Below, in pieces: positions 32,598-43,485 of a stretch of 61,888 nucleotides of DNA. Both the position numbers and the translations under genes were made by a program. Position 1 is the first letter of the stretch; every line of letters starts with the position of its first letter. The notes beneath the pieces are model-generated. The model was not told the DNA's origin. It made no database searches and was given only the letters and a program-made list of their open reading frames with translations. Source of the stretch: Zygnema cylindricum (taxonomy: Eukaryota > Streptophyta > Zygnematophyceae > Zygnematales > Zygnemataceae); contig JBBHKE010002021.1 in NCBI GenBank assembly GCA_037447655.1, positions 1-61,888 on the forward strand, written 5' to 3'.

Positions 32598-33479
32598 AGT
32601 GATGAAACCTCTTTAGGTGCAGTCAATGAAGGCTCAGGAAAATCCTTCTCCAATAAATCGACAATGACGTCAGAATCAGGAATCCACTTGCCTTCAACCT
32701 TTATCACGGGCACCTTACCCTCCGGGTTGATTTCTAAGAACCTGGTACGTGAAAAAAATCAAAAATGTAGTGAGAGGCTTGAATGGACTGATTTGCCAGA
32801 ATTGAAAAGCAGATGGAAGACAAGTACTGCACGAAATAAAACTACAAATGTAGTGAGTACAAAGCTTAAGTTGACTGATTTTGCCAGTCAATTTAGAAGC
32901 AGGTGAACTGGTAAGTTGAAAAAAATCAAAAAATGTAGTGAGTACAAGGATTAAACTGACTGGCTTGCCATTCAAAATAAAAGGGGGTGGAAAAAAAGGG
33001 AAGTCACCAGTCAGGTTTGTTAGCAGTATCCACCAGCTTGGCCTCATAAGGAACTTTCTTCTCTTCCAAAGTGATGAGTACTCTCTGCGAAAAGGGGCCT
33101 GCAAGAACATTCAAAAATTTAGGGCCTTTTCAGTTTTTTTTTTTCAAATTTTGCAAGAACATTAAAATTCCTGGTGTCAGAATAAGGCACCAGAAGAAGC
33201 CATTTTAATTCGCAATATGGCCGAAGTACAGCCATGGAATACAGTAGCCATAAAAAAATAAAAAAGATAATAATAATTATAGTAATTAAAAAAAAACATT
33301 CCATGTAACTGAAAACTGAAAACCAGAAACTCCTACAGAAATGGGATGAACATCACCTCTCTCTTCTTTCTCAACGATCCAACCATATCTACATAAATGC
33401 ACTTACAGTCCCCCATAGCCGTAGGTTCTCCAGTGGCTGCCTTCACCACAACCTCCACAGGACCAGCGGCAGTCGCCAT
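32598..33479 (-). CDS. DHAR: Dehydroascorbate reductase, exons 1-3 (gene truncated or split)
   Basis: Exon 1 is 33479-33407 (ATG in GTCCATGGCG), exon 2 33098-33008, exon 3 32741-32598. Donors are GTAAGT, GTGACT, GTATGT; acceptors TTGCAG and TACCAG. The phases join exactly. The product starts MATAAGPVEVVVKAATGEP and continues GDCPFSQRVLITLEEKKVP, WFLEINPEGKVPVIKVEGKW and IPDSDVIVDLLEKDFPEPSL: the GST-fold thioredoxin domain of DHAR with its catalytic CPFS cysteine, whose codon spans the first intron. DHAR reduces dehydroascorbate to ascorbate with glutathione. About 102 of the usual ~210 residues are covered. The helical C-terminal half should follow to the left of 32598, but satellite and TE DNA lies there. 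Either intron 3 is very large or the gene is broken. Confidence 0.85.
32742..33007 (-). repeat. Repeats within DHAR intron 2
   Basis: AAAAAATCAAAAATGTAGTG followed by AG(G/T)..TT(A)A(A)..TGACTG.TT.GCCA occurs three times (near 32753, 32845 and 32920). They are intronic tandem repeats of about 85 bp. Confidence 0.6.
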
Positions 33480-33935
33480 GGACGCCTGCTGTCTTCTCTG
33501 CGACCTAAACCCTCAACCTAAACCTTTGTACGGCCCTTCTGCGACTGGCTGTTAGTTCCCTACAGGGATAGACATAAGCTGCTGGCAGCAAAACTTGACT
33601 ACACCTGCTTCGCTTTTGTCGCACGTGTGACACGACCTTTTGCAGGCATGACAGCACAGCTGACATTGGGGAGAGGCAAGAATCAAAGACGGCAGTGCAT
33701 GAAGTCAGTGACATGGTCCACACGTGCGACGATGGCCAGAGGGTCGAAACGGAAGCAACGAAGCCGAAGCAGCATTGATGGGTAGAAGCGGTTTTTCAAC
33801 AGTTTAAGCGTTTGTTCTGACGTTGAAACATTTTAGCCTTGGTATTTTCATCGCCTTTTTGTTTAATTTCTCAATAAAAATCCTCAAAAATTATAAACAT
33901 CTAAAATTGTTGCACAACAAGGAATTAGTAATACC
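33480..33935. other. 5' flank of DHAR
   Basis: Contains an upstream TTTAGGTTGAGGGTTTAGGT repeat (33509-33528, minus strand), probably in the 5' UTR. No clear TATA box. Nothing else recognised. Confidence 0.4.
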
Positions 33936-33937
33936 AC

Positions 33938-34154
33938 TACACCGCCAATCATTATTGGCGTTGTGTACGCTAATTCCGTCCCGCTTTTTTTTATTATTCT
34001 CAAATAGAATTATCCACACTATTTAAAAAAACCCTAATTCCTAATTAGAATAGACGATTTCTTCGAAATTTTTCAAATTCCCAATTAGCGTAAACCACGC
34101 TAATTATTCGTATACGCTAAAAAAACTTACACGCTAATAACAATTGGCGGTGTA
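33938..34154. mobile_element. TIR element, CACCGC family, 217 bp
   Basis: TACACCGCCAATCATTATTG at the left; TAATAACAATTGGCGGTGTA at the right. Shares ACCCTAATTCCTAATTAGA and GCGTAAACCACGCTAATTAT with 50330-50550 and 50640-50724. Located about 460 bp upstream of the DHAR start. Confidence 0.8.
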
Positions 34155-34189
34155 GCTGTAAATACAATGCTGGTGAAAACCTAATTTTC

Positions 34190-34738
34190 TATCAGTATAT
34201 AAATAAGAGTCTTTCATACGCCTTTCTGGAAAGCCTTTTATAGGCAGTGTGTCCGTTTTCTGTTCGTCCGCAGTACGGATTGCCGTACCTTTTATAGCGT
34301 TGCCAATCGTCAATGTGCAGACCGCCGTACGGATGGCGGAATCTAACATTGCCGTGCGTCAGCGGTACATACTGCCGTACCGCAGGCACAATGTTACGGT
34401 GCCGTGCGTCTGCATTACATAATGTTGTACCGCATGCACAATGCTACGGTGCCGTGCGTCGGCAGTACATAATGTCGTACCGCAGGCACATTGCTACGGT
34501 GCCGTGCGTCGGCAGTACATACTGCCGTACCGCACGCACAATGCTACGGTGTCGTGCGTCGGCAGTACATACTGCCGTACTGCAGGCACAATGCTACGGT
34601 GCCGTGAGTCGACAGTACATACTGTTGTACCGTAGCTACAATGTTTCGGTGGTGTGCGTCCGCAGTACATACTGTCGTACCGCAGGCACAATGTTACGGT
34701 GCTGTGCGTCGGCAGTACATACTGCCGGTACATTTATG
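34190..34738 (+). repeat. Satellite array 3: head plus ~8 units
   Basis: Head at 34195-34330 and units to about 34730, ending ACTGCCGGTACATTTATG like array 2. The units here are mostly the 50-bp form. Confidence 0.85.
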
Positions 34739-34740
34739 TA

Positions 34741-34928
34741 CAGTTTGACATCGACCGTACACCACACTATTTAGATCTTATAGTATTTTCGTTCTTTACC
34801 TTATTTTGTATGAAACCTTAATTAACGTTAAAGAAAAATTAAAATCATGTAATCCTATTTGAGAAAAAAAATCAAAATTTTAAGAACCCAAATTAGTGAC
34901 TTTGACAGTAATAACGATTCGCGGTGTA
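34741..34928. mobile_element. Right half of a CACCGC TIR element
   Basis: From TCGACCGTACACCACACTAT to ATAACGATTCGCGGTGTA, matching the corresponding half of 49320-49865. The left half is absent where satellite array 3 begins. Confidence 0.6.
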
Positions 34929-36128
34929 ACGATGCCGTGGGTCGCGGTACGGACCGCCGTATTGCTGGCACAAGCGTCGCAATACAGACCACCGTACGGC
35001 TGACACAATCTAAAGCTGCCAACAGTCCTCAGTAGAGACTACGAGCCGTACCAGCTTCTAAAAAAACGTCGTTAAAAGTAAGTTCGGTCTGCCAAAAGTG
35101 GCGCATAGCATGCAGATTGACCATAGATGTCGCGTGCGCATAATACGCACGAAACAAACGAGCGAATACTACGCAGGATAAGCATTTAATGAAGAAATAA
35201 ATGTTATGAAATGCGTACCTACCTATGTAGCAGTACATTTCTGTACATTTCCTAACAATATCCCTATATTTTACAGCGTTAAGGGTTGTTTAAGGGATTT
35301 TTAAGGCTTTAGAGTACATTTTCTTACATTCCATGTGTTTGAGTATAACTGCCCGACACTTTTCATACATGTAAATACATCGTCGGTAGTTTCCATATAT
35401 GTTAGGGTTATATATTTTAGGGTTTGTATGGTACATTTCTGTACATTCCCGTATATTTCAATACAACTGCGCTACACTTTGCGTGCAATGGCATACAGTG
35501 GTCGTAAGTTTTCGTACATATTTGGGTAATTAAAGGGGGAATTTTAGGGTTTTTAGGGTACATTGTCGTACATTCCTTTATATTTGAGCACGACTGCCAA
35601 GAAATTGTTGTTCCATTAGGTTTTGTGTGGTACACTTTTCGTATATTACACCGTGAATCGTTATTAGCCTTATGTACGCTATATCAGCACCCCAAAATTT
35701 TGACATTGATACCTTAAATATAGTAAATTACACTATTTAAGGATGTGGACAATAATCTGCCACGTCTCTTGGAACTAAATTAGAATGAATGATGCTATTT
35801 TTTTATTTACACTAATTTTTTCTATACTCTAATAACGATTCAAGGTGTACTGTACAGTTCTGTTAATTTTTCGTCCATTTTAAGGAATTTTAAAGATTTT
35901 CTATGATATGCTCGCCGTACATTTACGTATATGTTCGTACAGTGAAAACTAAATGGATTTTAAGAAAAGTATAAAAGTCGCGAATACTACGTTAAAATCA
36001 GAAATAAAATCCAAATCCGTACAAATTGGACAACTAGGGCTCAAACCATTACACTGGCTAAAAACTCTATACAACCATAAACACACACAACACGAACATT
36101 GCCCGTGTAACGGGCTCATTTTGTCTTG
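34929..36128 (+). mobile_element. Repeat unit copy 2, Helitron-like 3' hairpin
   Basis: Counterpart of 29953-30889 but carrying an extra TIR element at 35647-35849. Ends in a perfect stem GCCCGTGTAACGGGC followed by TCATTTTGTCTTGT. Copy 1 lacks the insertion, so it serves as the empty site. Confidence 0.5.
35647..35849. mobile_element. Nested TIR element, 203 bp, with an empty site available
   Basis: TACACCGTGAATCGTTATTA and TAATAACGATTCAAGGTGTA are the ends. Copy 1 (about 30610-30640) reads CGTATATTACGGTAAATTTC where this copy has CGTATAT-TA-[element]-TA-CTG. This shows duplication of a TA dinucleotide on insertion. Confidence 0.85.
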
Positions 36129-36504
36129 TTCGTACAAAATCTGACAAATCATTCATAAATCGTAAGTTCAGAAAGTCGAAACGTGGTTGCTGAACGAATA
36201 TGTGCGAACATGATATACGACATTCCCATTATATCCCCTTTTTAGAGCCCACATTCCCATGTGTCCGCGGTTACTAAAAATCATTAATTATATTTTTTCA
36301 CTTAAAAAGGTACAATTTTGTACGGTCTGACGCTGTACATACACCACACTAATTAAATGATGACGTATTTCCGTTTTGTACGGTACTAAAAAAATAACCC
36401 TAAATAGAGTAAAAGAAAAAATAGAATGAACTACGCTAATGGAGAATAAAAAAAAAAAGGGGACAGAATTAGCGTACACAACGCTAATAGCGATTGGCGG
36501 TGTA
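36129..36504. mobile_element. CACCGC-end element, ~376 bp type
   Basis: Inverted counterpart of 49927-50329: shares CGTACAAAATCTGACAAATC, GTCGAAACGTGGTTGCTG, TGTCCGCGGTTACTAAA and the end GCTAATAGCGATTGGCGGTG. Only the right end has the canonical terminus. Confidence 0.6.
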
Positions 36505-36529
36505 GTAACAAGTACCAACTATTCATTTC

Positions 36530-36797
36530 GCAAATCTTAGGGAACACAACAAATCGTAATTATTAGCTTATTCATACGTCGTACATTGGTTAATTTTGTA
36601 CTTTTTCGATTACGGGTGGGCACTTTTAGTCGCGATAAATCGCGATTCGGTTAATTTTTTTTTTCATAAACGTCGGTCGGTTAACGGTTAACAAATTTGG
36701 AGCGTGACATAACCCGGTCGGGCGTCGGTTACTCAGATTTTGAAAATAAAAAACGGTCGGTTTCGGTTATGTAAAATTTTGACTTTTGCGCCCTCTG
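36530..36797. mobile_element. Partial hAT-like element
   Basis: Shares AAATCGTAATTATTAGCTTA, TTAATTTTGTACTTTTTCG and TGGAGCGTGACATAACCCGG with 50760-51072 and ends GACTTTTGCGCCCTCTG. Confidence 0.6.
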
Positions 36798-36800
36798 TTG

Positions 36801-37570
36801 CATTTCGCGAAGTGTGACACGATCTTTACGTTCGAGGTAATATTCTGTTTTCAACAAAGTGGCAGTACTTTTGTACGGCCGATTCTGCAACGATCCCGCC
36901 ACATCTTGTTTCAATTTACAAAGAACCGTAAGGTCGCAATCGGGTACCCGTATCCGTACCGACCGTTACCCGACAGCCCGCGTCTGATCCGGAACGGATT
37001 CGGCTGCCAAATTTTGGAGGCCGGTCGAATTGGGGCAGGTGATTCACAAAAAAAAAAAAAAAAAATAAGGTACGGTCGGGTAAGCAAAAACGAAAAAAAA
37101 AATTGAAGGTTTTGTACTGTCCATACTATCCAACTTATTGTACTTTGACCTATTGGTATCGTGGAAGGTATATCTGAGATGTACCACTAATTTTGTACTT
37201 ATTCGGGTGGGGCGGGTACGTACAGTCAGGAGAAATCGAGTTTCGGTTAAATTATATTTTTGTAAACGAGTATCGGGTAATGGTTAACAATTTAGGAGCG
37301 TGACATAACCCGGTCGGGTATCGTGTGTTCAGATTTTGAAAAAAAAAATGTCAGTTTTGGGTATCTAAAATTTTAACTTTTGCGACCTTTGAGAGCATAT
37401 TTGTTAGAGTAGAGGTAGCTTGATGTTGCAGGATATACGCACTCAGCATGCACCTGGTTGTTATGTTTAAGGACTGTTTGCATTGTATTGCTTTCAACTG
37501 TATTTTTTCTTTTTCCTTGTAGTGAGTATTTAGCGAGTGAGTAGAGTTAAGAAAGATATAAAAAATGTAT
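36801..37570 (+). repeat. ~770-bp dispersed repeat, copy 2
   Basis: Second copy of 27291-28062, with the nested hAT-like element at 36927-37391 (ends CGTAAGGTCGCAATCGGG and TTTTGCGACCTTTG). Confidence 0.8.
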
Positions 37571-39640
37571 TGAGTGTGATTGTAAGTGTGAGTATGAGTG
37601 AGAATAAGTATTTAATGAAATTTTGAAATGAGAGTGAGTAAGAAGAGTGAGTGATTGTATTGAAAAGCTTTCGGCTTAATTTAATTAATAGTTGGCCGAT
37701 GTATTTTGTTGTGAGTTGATTGAGTTCTTTTAGCTTCCGCTGTTCATATTGGTTTATTATTGGTGAAGGGAGTCGATCATTCTGTTCTTTCAAAACCAGC
37801 ATTCAATCAGGTCACGTCACTTCTACTTCACTTCACATCATTTCACCGCCCATTAAAACAATACAATGCAAATATCCAACGCTCTCCACTTTGTGGAAGG
37901 GACAACACAATTTAAAACATTAGAACCCAATTTGTACAAGGGTAAAGTACGCACGTAAACTATTACAATGTAATATGTTCGTACAAATTTTAAGTTTCAT
38001 GCGTCATTACAAGTATTTTTTTGCGACTACGGTGAACCTCCATTAGGCGAAAAGTGAGAATGTTTTCTGAAAAAACAACATTTTCGTACAAAGCCGCGCT
38101 GTTTTTTTTTTTCAAACATGATTACTAGAGATTCGGTAAGATTCTCCAAAGTTTTGGGTGACAACGTCAACCGTCTCATTCTTTGTTTACAAAGCAAGCG
38201 ACAAGCAAGTGTATTCTATGGCTGCTTGAACATAAAATTAGGTCAAAAGTGTGAATATTGTTTTTCTCTCTCCCTCTCTCCCTCGTTGATTTCTTTTCTC
38301 ATTTTACATTACACTCGTGAGTCATCCTAATGGAGGGCGGTCCTTGACCAAACAAGTGATGACGCTCTTACGTGGTCCACTAGAGCTGATATCCTACTCA
38401 GCGAAGTGAGCGCCACCAAAATTGTAGGCAAACGGGAGAAAGAGGGGATATACCAAAATAGAGGGAAATACGGTTTTTGATACCAATGGGATTACAACTC
38501 CCCGAGGATTGGGCAAATGAGGGGCTGCTCCCCGAATATTGGGCAAACGAGAGGGTGCAAGTGTTTCTTCCACTGCGACACGACAATGTCATTCACTCCA
38601 ATTGCTCACAAGGCTGCAAAAGTGCACCATTTAGTCAAAATCCAATATTAACTAGGATTGTATCACGACTATCTTGAATGAAAGACAACCTGTACTTATC
38701 GCATATTATAGAGGAAGGTCAAGGCTTTTAAAAAAACTCAATATTATCAAGTTTTGTAATTCTTTGTTATGTTGGCAAACATGAGTCATCAAGACATAAC
38801 ACCTAGAAACTCAGGGATCAATGGCCACCAAAATCAGGATAAGCGATTTTAAAAGAATTTGTGATATTCGTGTTGATGTCATGTGGGCGTTTGTGAACTT
38901 GTTAACAATTATTTCTTAATTGGCTAGTACAATGATGAAATCCCCACGACATAAAACAAGACTTATAATTATGCATTATAATAACAAGATGTAATGCATT
39001 ATAATAACAAGATGTATAGTGAGGGGATCTCGTCTGATCGGCCAATTCACAATATTTTCAAACTTTCCGCGACATAGCATTGGAATTTTGAAATTTCCCC
39101 TCCACCTATCGGATCATATGAAAGTTCCTCACTCGGTCTTATCTTTTTCCCACTAAACAATCTATGCAATTTGTGACAAGTTGGATTTTGATTTTGATTA
39201 CTTTGAGTTTTTTATAAAAATCGAGAACTCAAAATGCCTCCACTTTGAACTTGACAATCAAGTTATTGATTTTCGGAACATCCCTTCTCCACAGAACTGG
39301 CTCGAACAAATTATCCCTTAGCCTACTACATCGTTGTCATCCTCCAAATCGGATTTCTCCAAATAAGCCAATTGCATTTGCTCATGTTTATCATGGAAAT
39401 AAATGTTGATTTACTGTTTTATCGAGAAATACATCATGGATTTTAAATCCTCGAAAAATATAACAATTTGGGATTTTTCCACCGTCATATGCTTTGGATT
39501 GATGGCAATGCATGTTTCCCTTCGAGCTATCGCCCTTGAAGGTTTTTTCAATTAACTGAGGTAAATTTTTCCTTTGAGTCTTGTAGACAACCACAAATTC
39601 TTTTGTAGAGCACCTCCAACACATGCTATCAATAGTTCAT
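37571..39640. other. Spacer without confident genes
   Basis: Contains a 22-bp tandem repeat (GCATTATAATAACAAGATGT, twice near 38973-39016) and a fold-back pair around CCTCCATTAGGCG (38029) and CCTAATGGAGGGCGG (38328). The minus frame at 39391-39624 has no recognised domain. The right end abuts the copia element's target site CATGT. Confidence 0.45.
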
Positions 39641-39850
39641 TGCATGTTGTTGAAATAAATAGCATTTTGTTATTTTCTAGGTCTTAATATATTAGCGGAA
39701 AAAAGAACATGCAGGCAGCTTGTCTTCATCTCTTCTCTCTTATCCCCATACATGTTGTAGTCACTGAAGGAGAGAGAGAGTGATGGAGCCATGGCTGCCT
39801 AGCTCAATAAAAAGGGTTAGAGAGTGACCTTAAGTCACTCTCTACAAAAA

Positions 39851-39925
39851 GGTTAAGTCCAACAGGACTCGAACCCCCGACCGGTAGAGCGTGGCGTAGC
39901 CGTCCGCTCTAACCAGTAAGTCGTA
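39851..39925 (-). tRNA. tRNA-like sequence inside the 5' LTR
   Basis: On the minus strand: ACTTACTGGTTAGAGCGG (box A-like), then GGTCGGGGGTTCGAGTCCTG with a canonical box B (GGTTCGAGTCC) and a pairable T stem. The acceptor stem does not pair convincingly, so this is a tRNA fossil or SINE head captured in the LTR. The copy in the 3' LTR has the box B changed to GGTTTGAGTCC. Confidence 0.5.
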
Positions 39926-40159
39926 GATGTTTGCTAAAGTATATAGGGTGTGATTTATATTTAAAGTATGTTACGTCCCGTAATGCGATTAACATAAATG
40001 TAAATGTAACATCATAGAACAGGTTAAATTCAGTGCGGACTGGATCCTGGACGAAACAAATGAATCTGACATTTGTTTTGACGGACAACATTTAATGCCG
40101 GTTCTTATCCAACGGCATACGTCTTCGCCGAGATTATGAAAAGGTCACTTTGGCGTTTT

Positions 40160-40190
40160 GTGACGTGGCATGACCTGGAGCCACGTGGAG
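40160..40190 (+). promoter_or_regulatory. G-box / ABRE-like pair in the LTR
   Basis: TGACGTGGCATGACC and GAGCCACGTGG lie within 30 bases and are conserved in the 3' LTR (about 42997-43027). ACGTGG/CCACGTGG cores bind plant bZIP or bHLH factors in ABA and stress responses, so they may be the element's own enhancers. Confidence 0.45.
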
Positions 40191-40648
40191 AGATGACATT
40201 CGGTCGTGGGAATTTCGAGGAACGTAAGGACAAGTGAAAAACAGACACGCGTCCGCTTAATAGCCTTGTCGTACATATGCCATACAAAAGGTACACCAGC
40301 AGTAGTACTTTTTGGTACGGTACAGTAATCTGATTGGTCCATACTTCAGTAGATAGAAGTTATTAGAGGGAATCAGGACTTAGAAAATTTTGGTTGGTAG
40401 TCACCTCTCCCTTTGAGAGTTTGTACAAATTGGCATTTTTATTGCCTTCTACCTTATTGGCTAGTTGGCCGTTTTTAGTGATTCTTTTTGCTACTGAATT
40501 AGGGGAGTCTAAGCTGCACAGGGGTGCATTCAAACTGTCAGTTTGCGTTTTTTGACAGCACTGGTTGTGGCTTGAAGTGGGTTAGTTAAATACTATCTAT
40601 AGGCTTCTTATATTCTGTGGTCCAATAGAGGACACATAATTTTAGGTT

Positions 40649-42438
40649 ATGGGCCCACCCTCTAGGGTGCCAACCTTCAATGGATATGGGTTCATCTATT
40701 GGGAAGCCATGATGATAGAAGCTTTGTGCGAAAAACGATACAGGGGTTCCGTGGACAGGGGAGCCGATGAGACATTGAGGAGAAATCCAAGACTTCCATC
40801 AACTCTAGCTTTGGATTTTGAGGGAGGTAGAAGGAGCAACAAAAGGATATAGGAAAAACAGGCCGCTCATAAGGTAACTAAGCTATCTCACCTAGATAAG
40901 CCTCACTCTTACTCGGAGGCAGTGAATAGTCCAGAGAAAGAAAGATGGATTAGAGCCATAAATGATGAGATGGCCTCCATCATGGAAGCAAATACTTGGG
41001 AGCTAGCGGATTGTCCTCTAAACATAAAACCTATCGGGTGTAAACGGGTATTTAAACTAAACCGAACCCAGATAATACCATTGAGAGATATAAGGCTCAA
41101 TTAGTAGCAAAGGGGTTCACCCAAAAGAAAAGGATTGACTATGAGGAGACCTTTGCTCTAGTTGTTAGGTTCCTATAAGTAAGGATTCTCCTCAGTCTGG
41201 CAGCAGCGGAAGACATGGAAATACACGAGATGGACATTAAGACTGCTTTTCTTAATGGTGAGTTAGAGGAAGAAATTTTCATGAGGCAACTCGAGGGGTT
41301 CGTGGAGGAAGGAGAAGAGAGCAAAGTTTGCAGGATCATAAAGTCTTTATATGGACTTAAGCAAGCTCACAAACAGTGGAATAAGAAACTTTAATGGTCT
41401 GAGATATATTACGATCTGTTCTAACCGTTCTATCTATATGTTTGAAAATGACGATGGTGTGATCTTTATTGCAATATATGTGGATGATTTGCTGGTGTTA
41501 TGTAAGTCTTTGGAAAAGATCAATAAGTTGAAGAAAGATCTTGAAGGGAGATTTGACATGAAAGATTTAGGGGAGGCAAGATATATTTTGGGAATTCAAA
41601 TGAAAAGAGATAGGGGGAAGAGGATCATAAGTCTCACTTAGAAAGAAGCAATAGGAAATATGCTTGAGAAATTTCAAATGGAGAAAGCGAACAGTTGTAC
41701 CACTTCCATGGACTTGAAGAAAGTAAATGATGGGAGTGTAGAAGGAGGAGTGATAATTTTAGATGATCAAATGAGTCCAAAAGAGAGAGAGTTTATGAAG
41801 TCTATTCCTTACAGACAGGTCGTAGGAAGTTTAATCTTCTTTATAAAATGTACAAGTCCGGACATAGCGGCACCAATTAGAGTCCTTAGTAAGAGTCTTA
41901 ACGATCCTAGAAAGAAAGATTGGGATGCAGCCAAGAGGGTCATGAGATATTTGGTTGGAACCAGAGAATTATGGTTGCATTTGGGAGGGGAGCACACTGA
42001 TATCACCACTTGGAGTGATGCCAGTTATGGGGATAAACCTATGAGAAGATGCACTTCTGGATATGTTTTGTATGTGGATGAAGGTGCTTGCAGTTGGAGA
42101 AGTAAGCAACAAAAGGTGGTTGCTCAGTCTACTATGGAGGCTGAGTATATGGCGTCTTGTTCTGCTGTAAAAAAGTAATGTGGGTGAAATCATTGTTGCA
42201 AGAATTGGGATATATGAAGGAGGGAGTGCATGAAGTTTTTTGTGATAATCAAGCTGCAATTGCAATTGTTGCCAATCCAAAACACCATTTCAAAGCAAAA
42301 CATATGGACATAAGATTAATCTTCGTGAGAGAAAAAGTTGAAAATAAAATTTTAAATCTTGTGTATAGACCTGATGAAGAAATGGTGACTGACATGATGA
42401 CCAAACTTGTGCCCTCTCCTAAATTAAAATATTTTTGA
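40649..42438 (+). pseudogene. Copia gag start fused to RT-RNase H, with stops
   Basis: 40649-40800 encodes a gag N-terminus (MGPPSRVPTFNGYGFIYWEA). From about 40890 the frame is RT: SYSEAVNSPEKERWIRAIND, MEIHEMDIKTAFLNGELEEE, KSLYGLKQAHKQWNKKL, then the YVDD active site at 41477-41488 and FDMKDLGEARYILGI. RNase H follows with TTWSDASYGD, STMEAEYMA and VFCDNQAAIAI, ending in a typical HMDIR...DMMTK tail. Stops at about 41101, 41175, 41392 and 41639, and an A-run frame change near 42170, prevent a full product. The missing middle shows a deletion near 40800-40870. Confidence 0.85.
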
Positions 42439-42490
42439 GAAAAATGCGGGTTTAAAGAAAAAATTAAATTAGACTAGAAAATAAGGGGAG

Positions 42491-43480
42491 TGTTGAAATA
42501 TATAGCTTTTTGTTATTTTCTAGGTCTTAATATATTAGCCGAAAAAGGAACATGCAGTGAGCTTGTCTTCATCTCTTCTCTCTTACCCTTATACTTGTTG
42601 CAGTCACTGAAAGAGAGAGAGAGAGTGATGGAGCCATGGCCTCCTCAGCTTCATAAGAGAGTGACCTTAAGTCACTCTCTACAAAAAGGTTGAGTCCAGC
42701 AGGACTCAAACCCCCGACCGGTAGAGCGTGGCGTAGCCGTCCGCTCTAACCAGTAAGTCGTAGATGTTTGCTAAATTATATAGGGTGTGATTTATATTTA
42801 AAGTTGGTTACGTCCCGTAATGCGATTAACAGAAATGTAAATGTAACATTATAGAATAGGTTAAATTCGGTGTGGACTGGATCCCACAGGAAACAAATGA
42901 ATCTAACATTTGTTTCGACGGAAGACATTTAATGCCAGTTCTTATCCAACGACATACGTCTTCGCCGAGATTTTGGAAAGGTCACTTTGGCGTTTTGTGA
43001 CGTGGCATGACCTGGAGCCACGTGGAGAGATGACATTCGGTCGTGGGAATTCCGAGGAACGTACGGACGAGTGAAAAAGGGACATGCGTCCGCTTAATAG
43101 CCTTGTCGTACATATGCCGTTCAAAAGGTACACGAGCAGTAGTACTTTTTGGTACGGTACAGTAATCTGATTGGTCCATACTTCAGTAGATAGAAGTTAT
43201 TAGAGGGAATCAGGACTTAGAAAATTTTGGTAGATGTCACCTCTCCCTTTGAGAGTTTGTACAAATTGGCATTTTTATTGCCTCATAAGTTATCGGTTGG
43301 TTGGCCGTTTTTAGTGATTCTTTTTGTAACATACTTAGCGGAGTCTAGGCTGCACAATGGTGCATTCAAACTGTCAGTTTGCTATTTTAGACAGGAGTGG
43401 TTGTGGTTTGAAGTCGGTTAGTTAAATACTATATAGAAGCTTTCTGTATTTTGTGGTCCAATGGAGGACACAGAATTGCA
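42491..43480 (+). repeat. 3' LTR
   Basis: 990 bp, TGTTGAAATATATAGC to CAGAATTGCA, directly after the polypurine tract and before CATGT. Aligns with 39648-40644 throughout. Confidence 0.9.
42687..42763 (-). tRNA. tRNA-like sequence inside the 3' LTR
   Basis: Second copy of the LTR tRNA-like segment, with GGGGGTTTGAGTCCTG in place of the canonical box B of the 5' copy. Confidence 0.4.
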
Positions 43481-43485
43481 CATGT

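Larger units (their letters stand above)
39648..40644 (+). repeat. 5' LTR
   Basis: Starts TGTTGAAATAAATAGC and ends near GACACATAATTTTA, corresponding to GACACAGAATTGCA in the 3' LTR. Carries a reverse-strand tRNA-like segment and a G-box pair. GGTTATGGGCC after it may be a degenerate primer site. Confidence 0.85.
39648..43480 (+). mobile_element. Complete but internally deleted Ty1/copia element, target duplication CATGT
   Basis: Paired ~0.99-kb LTRs enclose 1.85 kb. CATGT occurs at 39643-39647 and 43481-43485. The inside runs from a gag start to RT and RNase H, skipping the rest of gag, protease and integrase. A polypurine tract (AAAATAAGGGGAG) abuts the 3' LTR. It cannot move by itself, and the frames contain stops. 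LTR differences are scattered, indicating considerable age. Confidence 0.9.
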
